A stretch of DNA of 60,504 nucleotides from an uncultured Eubacteriales bacterium (GTDB lineage Bacteria; Bacillota; Clostridia; Oscillospirales; Acutalibacteraceae), in NCBI GenBank assembly GCA_934511365.1, contig CAKSWC010000012.1, positions 1-60,504 of the forward strand, written 5' to 3'. The notes under the pieces are model-generated. The model ran no database searches, was not told the DNA's origin, and saw only the letters and a program-made list of their open reading frames with translations. How positions within the stretch are numbered: position 1 is the first letter of the stretch; the number at the start of each line of letters is the position of its first letter. Both the position numbers and the translations under genes were made by a program. This document shows positions 34,631 to 42,604 of this stretch, piece by piece.

Positions 34631-35794
34631 TCATAAAATCTCATTTTTAAAGCTTTCTCCGGCAATGTCCGCGTTGACGGAGAAAATGTCCGCAACGGTT
34701 TTTCCGATATCGGCGTATGTTTTGCGGACTCCGAGGTTGACCGGCTTGACGTGTTTTCCAAGCACGAGCAGGGGAATATACTCCCTTGAGTGGTCGGTGC
34801 TCGGCGTTATCGGGTCGCAGCCGTGGTCGGCGGTGATTATGAGAATATCCTCGTCACGCAAAGTCAAAAGAAATTCACCGAGCCATTTGTCAAATTCCAT
34901 CAGTGCCTTTGCATAGCCCGGAGCGTCGTTTCTGTGGCCGAAAAGCATATCAAAATCAACAAGATTCGTGAAGCAAAGGCCATGAAAATCCGTTTTTGAA
35001 AACTCAAGCGTTTTTTCCATTCCGTCTGCGTTGGAGACGGTGGGGTTCGCTTTTTTGAGTCCTTTTCCGGCAAAGATGTCAAAAATCTTTCCAACCGGGA
35101 TAACGTCAAGGCCGCTTTTTGAAAGATAATCGAGCAAAGTGTCCTGCGGCGGAAGGAGAGAAAAGTCATGCCGTCTTGCGGTTCTCTTGAACGGATATTC
35201 GCCCTCAAACGGCCTTGCAATAACTCTTCCGACTGCGTATTCACCCTTGAGCAGCTCGCGCGCAATGCGGCAATATTCATAAAGCTGTTCAACCGGAACA
35301 ACCGACTCGTGCGCCGCAATCTGAAAGACGCTGTCGGCTGAGGTATAGACAATCAAATCGCCGGTTTCAATGTGTTTTTCGCCGTAGTCTTTGATAACCT
35401 TTGTTCCGGAATAAGGCTTGTTGCAAAGAACGCCGCGGCCCGTCCGTTTTGAAAATTCGTCAAGAAGCTCTTTCGGAAAGCCGTTTGGAAAAGTCGGCAT
35501 AGCCTTTTTTGAAATGAGGCCGCAAATTTCCCAGTGGCCGGTTGTTGTGTCCTTGCCCTTGGAGCGTTCGGCGCATTTTCCGTAGGCACCGGTCGGCGCT
35601 TCAACTCCTTTTTCAAAATCAACGCCGTCAATGTTGAAAAGGCCGGCGTTTTTGAGGTTCGGAATGTTGAAACCGGGCTGGGCGCAGCATGCTTTGATTG
35701 TGTTGCTGCCCTCATCGCCATAATTTTTTGCGTCCGGAAGTTCGCCGATTCCGACGCTGTCAAGAACAATAAGAAAAACCCGTTTGATGTCCAT
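34631..35794 (-). CDS. deoB: Phosphopentomutase
   Basis: This enzyme converts (deoxy)ribose 1-phosphate to the 5-phosphate, linking the nucleoside phosphorylases to DeoC and the pentose phosphate pathway. The 387-residue alkaline-phosphatase-superfamily protein has the metal motif VFLIVLDSVGIGELPDA, the phosphothreonine region KGKDTTTGHWEI and the C-terminal ITADHGCDP and TDHSREYIPLLV metal sites. It is in the order deoC-deoD-deoB-cdd on the minus strand. The 175-bp gap before it is filled by two inverted heptamer arrays. Confidence 0.96.
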   Translation of the reverse strand: MDIKRVFLIVLDSVGIGELPDAKNYGDEGSNTIKACCAQPGFNIPNLKNAGLFNIDGVDFEKGVEAPTGAYGKCAERSKGKDTTTGHWEICGLISKKAMPTFPNGFPKELLDEFSKRTGRGVLCNKPYSGTKVIKDYGEKHIETGDLIVYTSADSVFQIAAHESVVPVEQLYEYCRIARELLKGEYAVGRVIARPFEGEYPFKRTARRHDFSLLPPQDTLLDYLSKSGLDVIPVGKIFDIFAGKGLKKANPTVSNADGMEKTLEFSKTDFHGLCFTNLVDFDMLFGHRNDAPGYAKALMEFDKWLGEFLLTLRDEDILIITADHGCDPITPSTDHSREYIPLLVLGKHVKPVNLGVRKTYADIGKTVADIFSVNADIAGESFKNEIL

Positions 35795-35814
35795 GCCTTT
35801 TGTTCCCTCATTTC

Positions 35815-35889
35815 GTTAGATTTTGGATTTTGGATGTTAGATTTTGGATGTTAGAAGTTAGATGTTAGAAAAATATCTATTATCTAAAA
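35815..35889. repeat. Heptanucleotide tandem array (GTTAGAT type)
   Basis: At least eight heptamers of the types GTTAGAT, TTTGGAT and GTTAGAA in strict 7-bp register, ending in a short inverted TATCTAAAA segment. It lies in the deoD-deoB gap. Confidence 0.8.
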
Positions 35890-35939
35890 CACCTCATGAA
35901 CCGAGCTGACCACAACACGCATTGTTTTCAATTTGAAAA

Positions 35940-35983
35940 ATCTAGCGTCTAGTGTCTAGCGTCCAGCATCTAGAATCTAATAG
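35940..35983. repeat. Heptanucleotide tandem array (TCTAGNN type)
   Basis: Six heptamers TCTAGCG/TCTAGTG/TCCAGCA/TCTAGAA/TCTAATA, inverted with respect to the array 50 bp to the left. It ends at, and slightly enters, the 3-prime end of deoD. Confidence 0.8.
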
Positions 35984-36686
35984 CTGTTTCAAGCGCAATT
36001 TTCATCATGTCGGTGAAGGTGTTCTGCCTTTCCTCGGCGGTGCAGCCCTCTCCGGTGAACGGAAGGTCGGAGATTGTGCAAAGCGCAAGGGCGCGTTTTT
36101 TGAGGTGCATTGCCGTCAGATAAAGTCCGGCGGCCTCCATTTCAACCGCAAGGGAGCCTGCTTTTGCCCATTTTTTGAGGTTTTCGCTGTCCGCGTCATA
36201 GAACGTGTCTGAGGAATAAAGGTTTCCGACCTTGAGGTTCACTCCGATTTCCTTTGCGCTTTCAACGGCTGCGCAAAGAAGCTCAAAAGAGCAGGTTGGA
36301 GCAATCGAACCGGTAACGCCGTATTGAGAAGCAAAGTTTGAGTTTGTGTTTGCGCCGATTCCGGCAACAACATCGCGCAGTCTGACGTTGTCGCCGATAC
36401 CTCCGGCGGAGCCGATTCTGATGATGTTTTCAACGCCGAAAAAGCTGAAAAGCTCAAATGAATAGATTCCGATTGACGGAATGCCCATTCCGCTGGCCAT
36501 TACGGAAACCTTGTGACCCTTGTAATATCCCGTGTAGCCATGGATTCCGCGGACATTGTTAACAAGAACGGCGTCCTCAAGGAATGTTTCCGCAATCATT
36601 TTTGCCCTGAGCGGATCGCCGGGCATGAGGACGGTTTTTCCAAAACCGATGTCGCTTTTGAGATTGATGTGGGGAGTGTCTTTCAT
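35970..36686 (-). CDS. deoD: Purine nucleoside phosphorylase, DeoD type
   Basis: A hexameric phosphorylase that releases purine bases and (deoxy)ribose 1-phosphate. The 238-residue protein carries the phosphate-site residues in VLMPGDPLRAK, the RIGSAGG motif, the substrate-binding VEMEAAGLY and the catalytic Asp in CTISDLPFTGE. It follows deoC by 15 bp. Its last codons abut or overlap a heptamer array, so copy-number changes there could affect the C-terminus. Confidence 0.96.
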   Translation of the reverse strand: MKDTPHINLKSDIGFGKTVLMPGDPLRAKMIAETFLEDAVLVNNVRGIHGYTGYYKGHKVSVMASGMGIPSIGIYSFELFSFFGVENIIRIGSAGGIGDNVRLRDVVAGIGANTNSNFASQYGVTGSIAPTCSFELLCAAVESAKEIGVNLKVGNLYSSDTFYDADSENLKKWAKAGSLAVEMEAAGLYLTAMHLKKRALALCTISDLPFTGEGCTAEERQNTFTDMMKIALETAIRF

Positions 36687-36701
36687 TGCATTTTCCTCCT
36701 T

Positions 36702-37367
36702 TTAATAGCCGTGCGCTTCTTCGTTTTTAACAATCTTAACAATCCTGCTTGTTCCGAGTCTTGAGGCACCGAGCTTCAGCATATCCTCAGCGTCTTTGAG
36801 GCTTGCAATTCCGCCGGCGGCCTTGATTTTAACGTGAGGCTCAACGTGGGAGGCAAAAAGCGCAATGTCCTCTCTTGTTGCTCCGCCGGTTGAAAAGCCG
36901 GTTGAGGTTTTGATAAAGTCCGCTCCGGAGGAGGAAACAATTTCACACATTTTGACCTTTTCTTCCTCGGTCAAAAGGCAGGTTTCAATAATGACCTTGA
37001 GCAGCTTTCCGTTGCAGCTTCCTTTAACGGCTTTGATTTCATAAAGAAGATAGTCATAGTCTTTGTCCTTGAGGGCGCCGATATTGATGACCATGTCAAT
37101 TTCATCCGCGCCGTCCTTTACCGCCTCGGCAGCCTCAAAGCACTTGACCGCGGTTGTGTTGTATCCGTTCGGAAAGCCGATAACGGTGCAGATTTTGATT
37201 TTGTCTCCAACATAGTCCTTTGCTCTTTTGACGAATGAGGGCGGAAGGCAGACGCTTGCGCAGCCATACTTGATTCCGTCATCGCAGAGGGTTTTGATGT
37301 CGCTCCAGGTTGACGCCTGGCCGAGCACGGTGTGGTCAACTTTTGAAAGAATATCCGAAAGTTCCAT
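36702..37367 (-). CDS. deoC: Deoxyribose-phosphate aldolase
   Basis: This class I aldolase cleaves deoxyribose 5-phosphate to glyceraldehyde 3-phosphate and acetaldehyde. The 221-residue TIM barrel has the conserved DHTVLGQASTWSDI, VIGFPNGYN, the proton-relay Asp in DEIDMVINIG, the Schiff-base Lys in DFIKTSTGFSTGGAT and the late KAAGGI. It is the first gene of the locus, with a good promoter and an AAAGGAGAAC ribosome binding site. No DeoR- or CytR-like regulator gene is seen nearby. Confidence 0.96.
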   Translation of the reverse strand: MELSDILSKVDHTVLGQASTWSDIKTLCDDGIKYGCASVCLPPSFVKRAKDYVGDKIKICTVIGFPNGYNTTAVKCFEAAEAVKDGADEIDMVINIGALKDKDYDYLLYEIKAVKGSCNGKLLKVIIETCLLTEEEKVKMCEIVSSSGADFIKTSTGFSTGGATREDIALFASHVEPHVKIKAAGGIASLKDAEDMLKLGASRLGTSRIVKIVKNEEAHGY

Positions 37368-37398
37368 TGAAGTTCTCCTTTTTGTTTTTTATGCTTTG

Positions 37399-37427
37399 AT
37401 TTTATCACGAACAAAGGTCAAGGTCAA
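37399..37427 (-). promoter_or_regulatory. Sigma-A promoter of deoC operon
   Basis: On the minus strand, TTGACC (plus 37422-37427) and TAAAAT (plus 37399-37404) are separated by 17 bp. The -35 hexamer is part of a direct TTGACCTTGACC repeat that could be an operator. Confidence 0.65.
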
Positions 37428-37460
37428 GAACCTTTATTAATTCAAAATTTATTAATGCAA

Positions 37461-37496
37461 AACCGCCGCTCGCAATTTATTGCGAGATGGTTTTTT
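37461..37496. terminator. Hairpin after the orphan HTH gene
   Basis: CTCGCAA pairs with TTGCGAG (37469-37475 / 37480-37486), extended by AACC/GGTT after a bulge, with a T6 run on the plus-strand side and T4 on the other. It could end minus-strand transcripts from the HTH gene. To its right, 37487-37540 is a T/C-rich low-complexity tract. Confidence 0.5.
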
Positions 37497-37553
37497 CTTT
37501 TATTTATTTTCTTTTCTTTTTCTTTTATTTTCTTTCTTCAGTACAGTATCTTT

Positions 37554-37651
37554 CAGTACTTAGTATTCAGTACTTAGTATATCAGTATTTAATTAAGGCC
37601 GGTTTTCAGCGTACTGTTTTTCAGTGTACTGTTTTTCAGTGTACTGATTTT
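37554..37651. repeat. Two short tandem-repeat arrays below the HTH gene
   Basis: Left part (37554-37590): alternating heptamers CAGTACT/TAGTATT, so a 14-bp unit repeated twice plus partial copies. Right part (37607-37651): three 15-bp units, CAGCGTACTGTTTTT then two CAGTGTACT-based copies, each with a self-complementary core. They run up to the stop codon of the HTH gene at 37656. Confidence 0.75.
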
Positions 37652-37655
37652 CGGG

Positions 37656-37982
37656 TTACTGCTCATCTTCCGTTATTCTGCGTCTCGGACGCTCAAAAAC
37701 GTAATACTCATATCTTATTTTTCTGTTTTCGGTTTCATCGGGAGTTGCCATTCTTGTTTCAAGATAGCCAAACTTTTTAAGTTCATTTAGCGCGGAAATA
37801 ATGGCTCCTTTGCTCTCCTTACATATTGAGCACAGCCCGTTGATTGAAAACTCCCAATCGTTCGGGAGCGTGAGCATGAGGGAAAAAAGTCCCTTTGCCT
37901 TGAGACTCATTCCTTCTTCTCTGAGATGCGTGTTGCTCATTATTGTGAAATTTGTTGTTTTTTCTTCTCTGAATATTGGCAT
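37656..37982 (-). CDS. Orphan winged-helix protein (replication-initiator-like domain)
   Basis: A 108-residue protein made almost entirely of a winged helix-turn-helix (FTIMSNTHLREEGMSLKAKG, FSINGLCSICKESKGAIISA, then KKFGYLETR). This domain type is found at the N-terminus of phage and plasmid replisome organisers and DnaD-like proteins, which are normally two to three times longer; the C-terminal domain is missing here. The ATG at 37982 has GGAAGGTGA upstream. It has no operon partner and is flanked on both sides by short repeats. It could be a relic of a mobile replicon or a small transcription regulator. Confidence 0.65.
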   Translation of the reverse strand: MPIFREEKTTNFTIMSNTHLREEGMSLKAKGLFSLMLTLPNDWEFSINGLCSICKESKGAIISALNELKKFGYLETRMATPDETENRKIRYEYYVFERPRRRITEDEQ

Positions 37983-38044
37983 TTTTTCACCTTCCATGTT
38001 TTTTGTGGAGAAAAACTCCTCTCATAAATAGGCTTAAAAAGCGC

Positions 38045-38071
38045 AAAAGTCGCACATTTTACGCGACTTTT
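38045..38071. other. Inverted repeat upstream of the HTH gene
   Basis: AAAAGTCGC and GCGACTTTT (9 bp each) around a 9-base spacer, 63 bp upstream of the HTH start codon. It could be an operator for autoregulation or a bidirectional terminator protecting the gene from fic-side transcription. Confidence 0.45.
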
Positions 38072-38133
38072 TCCACGGCTTAAAAAAATTAATAATTTTA
38101 ATCTGAAACGGAACAAAAAAGACAATCCGCAAA

Positions 38134-38206
38134 AGTGAAAAATAATGAAAAATTAGTGAAAAATAGTGGAAAAATAGTGGAATTGTTTTATCCGTTATGG
38201 TATAAT
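38134..38206 (+). promoter_or_regulatory. Phased A-tracts and promoter of fic
   Basis: Four A5 tracts begin at 38138, 38148, 38159 and 38170, spaced 10, 11 and 11 bp in repeated TGAAAAAT/TGGAAAAAT units, which predicts intrinsically curved DNA. A perfect TATAAT with an extended TGG element follows at 38198-38206, without a clear -35. The fic start is 35 bp further on. Confidence 0.6.
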
Positions 38207-38241
38207 ATATTCAGTGAACTTATCTCAAAGGAAGTGATGTA

Positions 38242-39345
38242 ATGATTCGTGTCAGGCTGACAAACGACATCCTCAAGAGAATATCGGAAATTGACGAAAA
38301 CCGGTTTTCGCTTCGTATGACCCATTTGCCGCCGGTAATCGGAAACCGGCTGAGGAAAAATTCAAAGAAAAAAAGCTCCTATGCCTCCAACAGAATTGAG
38401 GGAAACCCTCTGACGGAAGATCAGGCTAATGAGGCGATGGAGAGCGACGGACACAGACATTTTCTTAAGCCGGAGCAGGAGGTGCGCAACTATTTTCTTG
38501 CCCTTAATTTGCTTGAGGAAAAACTGAAAAGGAAAGTGCCTTTTTCAAAAGAGCTGCTGCTTGAAGTTCAGGCTGCGGTTGAAAAGGGCGCTTCAAAAGA
38601 AAAAATCGGTTTCAGGGGTGCAATGCCGCCCGGTGTGCTTTTTGCCGTCTGTGACAGAGCAGCCGGAAAACCCGAGTATATTCCGCCGGAGTACACGGAT
38701 ATTCCCGGACTTCTTGATGAGCTTGTTGAATATGTTCAAACAACGAGCGACCATCCGCTGATTGTTGCGGCAGTGGTGCATTATCAGCTTGTTACCATCC
38801 ACCCGTTTGAGGACGGAAACGGAAGAACGGCAAGATTGATGTCCGGATATATTCTTGACCTTAACGGATACGGCTTCAACAAAATCGGCTCATTGGAGGA
38901 ATATTTTGCATATGACATTGATGAATACTACGCCTCGCTTCAGATGAATCTTCCGTCGCTTTATTATTCGGGCAGGGATAACCCGCCTCATCCGGAAATC
39001 TGGGTCGATTATTTTTTGCATATGGTTGAGCTGTATTCAAAAAAGGTGTGTGAAATTTCTGCAGCATCAACGCAGGACTCGCTTGATTCGGCACTGTCTC
39101 ACCTGAACAAAAAGGAAAAGGACTTTTTGGCTTTCCTGCTGAAAAAACGTCTGTTTGAGTTTGCTCCCGTTGAGGTCAGCCGTCAGCTTGGCGTTACAAG
39201 CAAAACGGTCATCAGCCGCTGCGCAAAACTTTCGGCAAACAGCTTTTTGGTTCCGAACACCGTTAGAGAAAGAATACGCACATATTCGCTGAGTGATTTT
39301 GCAAAAGGGAACTCTGCCGCAGTCCTTTCAAGGCTCTCCCGGTGA
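38242..39345 (+). CDS. Fic-domain protein (probable AMP transferase, class II)
   Basis: A 367-residue Fic protein, a family that usually transfers AMP to target hydroxyl groups. The active loop HPFEDGNGRTAR at 187-198 is complete, with the catalytic His and the anion-binding DGNGR. An N-terminal inhibitory motif S-N-R-I-E-G at 49-54 matches the class II [S/T]xxxE[G/N] helix, whose Glu blocks ATP binding until relieved. A C-terminal winged helix (about 290-340, VSRQLGVTSKTVISRC) suggests DNA binding. There is no separate antitoxin gene, as expected when inhibition is built in. Targets are unknown; the ATG has AAAGGAAGTGATG upstream. Confidence 0.9.
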   Translation: MIRVRLTNDILKRISEIDENRFSLRMTHLPPVIGNRLRKNSKKKSSYASNRIEGNPLTEDQANEAMESDGHRHFLKPEQEVRNYFLALNLLEEKLKRKVPFSKELLLEVQAAVEKGASKEKIGFRGAMPPGVLFAVCDRAAGKPEYIPPEYTDIPGLLDELVEYVQTTSDHPLIVAAVVHYQLVTIHPFEDGNGRTARLMSGYILDLNGYGFNKIGSLEEYFAYDIDEYYASLQMNLPSLYYSGRDNPPHPEIWVDYFLHMVELYSKKVCEISAASTQDSLDSALSHLNKKEKDFLAFLLKKRLFEFAPVEVSRQLGVTSKTVISRCAKLSANSFLVPNTVRERIRTYSLSDFAKGNSAAVLSRLSR

Positions 39346-39399
39346 AACGGTGCCTGTGCTTTTTTGAAAGAGGAATTTAAAACGAACGGAGAATTGATA

Positions 39400-40446
39400 A
39401 TGAAACGTAATTACGGAATTGACCTGCTGAGAATTGTTTTGATGTTTATGGTGTGTATGCTGCACACACTCGGCCAGGGAGGAATACTCAAAAACTGTGG
39501 AGACAAAACCGTAGAAAAGGCTGTGTTTTACCTGCTTGAGGTAATCTGCTACTGCGCGGTTGACGCTTTTGCCGTCATAAGCGGATATACGGCAACCAAA
39601 AAGCTCAGAAATCACTCGAAATTTGTCAATATGTGGTTTCAGGCGTTTTTTTATTCTTTTGTTTTAACACTGATTCTCTGCGCGTTTTCGATTGGAAAAT
39701 GGCCGAAAATCGGCGGCTTTTTCAAGGCGATATTCCCGGTGACGGGCGGATATTACTGGTATTTTACGGCATATACCGCGCTTTACTTTGCAATGCCCGT
39801 TATCAACTCTTTCATTTTAAAAGCGGATGAAGCCGCGGCAAAGCGAATGCTTTTGATAATCTTTTTTCTATATACGATTCTCGGCTCGCTCAAAGACCCG
39901 TTCAAAACAAAAGGCGGATATTCCGCAATCTGGCTCATTGTTTTGTACTGCGTCGGCGGACTTTCAAAAAGAGCGAAAATTTTTGAGAGCAAAAAAACTC
40001 ACACCCTCGTTTCCCTCTGGGCTCTCTGCGTTCTTTCAACATGGGCGTTAAAGGCCTTTGCAAAATACGGCATTCTTTTAAGCTATATTTCGCCGACCGT
40101 TTTGCTCAGTGCGCTTTTGCTGGTTGTAATTTTCTCAAGGCTTCGGCTCAAGGGAACCGTCATTAAAAAAATCACTCCGCTTGTCTTCGGAATATATTTG
40201 TTCCAGCTAAACAAAATTATCTGGAGATATGTTTTAAAAGGCCAAACGGCCTTCGTGTTGGAAAAGAATATTTTTGTCGGTGTGCTGTACAGCTTTTTGA
40301 TTGCCCTTGCGATTTTTGCCTCCGGCTTGGCGGTTGAATTTTTCAGAACGCTTTTGTTCCGGCTTTTCAAAATTTCACGGCTAAGCGAAAAAATTGTTGC
40401 CTCCTCAAAAAAGATTGCCGGAAAAATGACGGTGTTTTTTGATTAA
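39400..40446 (+). CDS. Acyltransferase 3 family membrane protein
   Basis: A 348-residue membrane protein with about ten helices that matches the acyltransferase 3 (OafA/WecH-like) family. The characteristic start is YGIDLLRIVLMFMVCMLHTLG, quoted in part, with the catalytic-type Arg and His, and a short second motif near ISGYTATKKLRN. Such enzymes O-acylate surface sugars or peptidoglycan-linked polymers. The ATG at 39400 follows ACGGAGAATTG. It lies 54 bp after fic and may share its transcript. Confidence 0.85.
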   Translation: MKRNYGIDLLRIVLMFMVCMLHTLGQGGILKNCGDKTVEKAVFYLLEVICYCAVDAFAVISGYTATKKLRNHSKFVNMWFQAFFYSFVLTLILCAFSIGKWPKIGGFFKAIFPVTGGYYWYFTAYTALYFAMPVINSFILKADEAAAKRMLLIIFFLYTILGSLKDPFKTKGGYSAIWLIVLYCVGGLSKRAKIFESKKTHTLVSLWALCVLSTWALKAFAKYGILLSYISPTVLLSALLLVVIFSRLRLKGTVIKKITPLVFGIYLFQLNKIIWRYVLKGQTAFVLEKNIFVGVLYSFLIALAIFASGLAVEFFRTLLFRLFKISRLSEKIVASSKKIAGKMTVFFD

Positions 40447-40517
40447 TCGCCGAACGGGAAGCTTGGCGAACCTGTGGCATTGAAGAAAACTCTCGGCCGA
40501 AATAAGAATAATTACAC

Positions 40518-40546
40518 TTGAAAAAAGTCCTGCATTAGTGTAGAAT
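40518..40546 (+). promoter_or_regulatory. Sigma-A promoter of the GH13 gene
   Basis: TTGAAA and TAGAAT separated by 17 bp, 46 bp upstream of the start codon. Confidence 0.65.
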
Positions 40547-40592
40547 ATAATGGAAATTATAAAAACGCCTTTGGGCGAAACGGAGGAAAACG

Positions 40593-42509
40593 ATGGAAAG
40601 CTTCACAGTAACAAAAGAAACAAAACTTAAAGATATGCTCAAATCTCCGGCGGGTCATGACATTCTTGCAAAGGCGCTTTATTCCGCCGGACTTGACCTT
40701 TCGGTCATTACAAAAACGCCGCTCGGCTCGCTTAAGCTTTCCGCTGTTGAAAAGCTCACAATGGGAAAAATTGACGGAAAGTTCATTGACTCTCTGCTCT
40801 CAATTCTCAACAGCGAAAAAGAATCTCCGCTTGAGGATGATGCTCCCGTTGAGCCGAAGTGGTGGAAGGAGGCCGTTTTCTATCAGATCTATCCGCGCTC
40901 CTTCTGCGACTCAAACGGAGACGGAATCGGCGATTTAAAGGGTATTATAAGCAAGCTTGACTATCTCAAAGACCTCGGCATCAATGCAATCTGGTGCAGC
41001 CCGATTTATGACTCGCCGAACGATGATAACGGCTATGATATCCGCGATTACCGCAAAATCATGAAAGAATTCGGTTCAATGGAGGATTTTGACCTCCTCC
41101 TTTCGGAGATACATAAGCGTGATATGAGGCTCATTATGGACCTTGTTATCAACCACAGCTCCGACGAGCACGAATGGTTCCAAAGCGCCATTCATGACGA
41201 AAATTCGCCGTATAAGGACTATTACATCTGGAAAGACGGAAAGAACAACGATGGCGTTACACCGCCGAACAACTGGGACTCAATCTTCTCCGGCAGCGCG
41301 TGGAATTATTATCCGGAAAGAAATCAGTGGGCGCTCCACCTGTTCACAAAAAAGCAGATGGATCTCAACTGGGAAAACGAAAAACTCAGGCATGAGCTTT
41401 ATGACATGATCAACTGGTGGCTTGAAAAGGGCGTTGACGGCTTCCGCCTTGACGTTATCAGCTTCATTTCAAAAACTCCCGGCCTTCCGGACGGACAGGA
41501 GCTCATCGGCTCGCTCATGGGATTCAAGGGTGTTGAGCATTACTTCTACGGCCCAAAGCTTCATGAATATCTGCGCGAGATGAACGAAAACACCTTCTCA
41601 AAATTTGACGCTTTCACCGTTGGCGAATGCCAGGGAACGGGCATTGAAATGAGCAAGCTCATGACCGGCGATTACAGAAAAGAACTCAGCGTTGTTTTCT
41701 CCTTTGACCACATGGATAACCCCGGAAAAAGGCGTTTTCAGGAGTATAAATATGACCTGCGCCCGATGGCGAAAGAGCTTGTTAAGTGGCAGCTTCATTA
41801 CGGAAGCCACTGCTGGCCGGTTGTTTTCTTTGAAAACCACGATTGGCCGCGCATGACCTCAAAGGTCTGCCCGGACGGTTTCTATCGCGACGAAATGAGC
41901 AAGCTTCTTTGCGTAATGCAGATGACTTTCAAAGGCACTCCGTTTGTCTATCAGGGTCAGGAGATCGGAATGACCAACAGCGAATTTCGCATGATGGATG
42001 ACTTCCGCGACGTTGAAAGCCTCAACCGCTTTAAAGAGCTTTGCGCAAAAGGAAAAACTCCGCATGAGGCTTACCGCGTTGTTTGGGCCGGCTCACGCGA
42101 TCACGCAAGAACTCCGATGCAGTGGAACGCAAAGGAAAACGCGGGCTTCACAACCGGAAAGCCGTGGATTGAGGTTAACCCGAACTATAAAACAATCAAT
42201 GTTGAAGCCGAGGAAAAGAACGAAAACTCCGTTTTGAACTTCTTCAAAAAGCTCATTGCTCTGCGCCATGAGCACCCGGCTCTGGTCTATGGAAACTTTA
42301 CCCTTTATAACGAAAAGTTCTCGGATGTTCTGACATATTTCAGAACGCTTGAGGGTGACGGGGAATACTTTATTGAGCTGAACCTCACCGCAAAGAGGGC
42401 AAAAAGAACGCCGATAACAAAGGAATATACCCTCATTGCAACCAATGTTAACTCAGACAAGACTCAGCCTCTCACCCCGTTTGAAGCGAACATATATAAG
42501 GTTAACTGA
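40593..42509 (+). CDS. GH13 alpha-glucosidase with N-terminal accessory domain
   Basis: A 638-residue cytoplasmic glycoside hydrolase of the oligo-1,6-glucosidase/alpha-glucosidase group (GH13_31 type). The (beta/alpha)8 barrel begins near residue 88 (WWKEAVFYQIYPRSFCDSNGDG). The nucleophile is Asp in DGFRLDVIS, the acid/base Glu in TVGECQGTG and the third carboxylate Asp in ENHDWPRM. The first 85 or so residues are an extra helical domain (LKDMLKSPAGHDILAKAL, LKLSAVEKLTMGKID) not usual in this subfamily; it recalls small helical modules seen at the ends of some GH3/GH2 proteins. It is monocistronic with its own promoter and has no transporter next to it. Confidence 0.9.
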   Translation: MESFTVTKETKLKDMLKSPAGHDILAKALYSAGLDLSVITKTPLGSLKLSAVEKLTMGKIDGKFIDSLLSILNSEKESPLEDDAPVEPKWWKEAVFYQIYPRSFCDSNGDGIGDLKGIISKLDYLKDLGINAIWCSPIYDSPNDDNGYDIRDYRKIMKEFGSMEDFDLLLSEIHKRDMRLIMDLVINHSSDEHEWFQSAIHDENSPYKDYYIWKDGKNNDGVTPPNNWDSIFSGSAWNYYPERNQWALHLFTKKQMDLNWENEKLRHELYDMINWWLEKGVDGFRLDVISFISKTPGLPDGQELIGSLMGFKGVEHYFYGPKLHEYLREMNENTFSKFDAFTVGECQGTGIEMSKLMTGDYRKELSVVFSFDHMDNPGKRRFQEYKYDLRPMAKELVKWQLHYGSHCWPVVFFENHDWPRMTSKVCPDGFYRDEMSKLLCVMQMTFKGTPFVYQGQEIGMTNSEFRMMDDFRDVESLNRFKELCAKGKTPHEAYRVVWAGSRDHARTPMQWNAKENAGFTTGKPWIEVNPNYKTINVEAEEKNENSVLNFFKKLIALRHEHPALVYGNFTLYNEKFSDVLTYFRTLEGDGEYFIELNLTAKRAKRTPITKEYTLIATNVNSDKTQPLTPFEANIYKVN

Positions 42510-42550
42510 CAGTTTTTTGCTTTTTTATTCATTGTTCTTATAAAAATTAC

Positions 42551-42579
42551 TTGACAAACCACCCGGATGTCTATATAAT
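42551..42579 (+). promoter_or_regulatory. Consensus sigma-A promoter of yceD-rpmF
   Basis: A perfect TTGACA and a perfect TATAAT separated by exactly 17 bp, the strongest promoter in the window and fitting for a ribosomal protein operon. Confidence 0.9.
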
Positions 42580-42604
42580 GTTATTCGTTATTATGAGGTG
42601 AGTT

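Noticed and set aside
35815..35983. CRISPR-like repeat array
   Set aside because: Units are 7 bp in direct succession with no spacers, and there are no cas genes anywhere in the window. The same holds for the 14/15-bp repeats at 37.55-37.65 kb.
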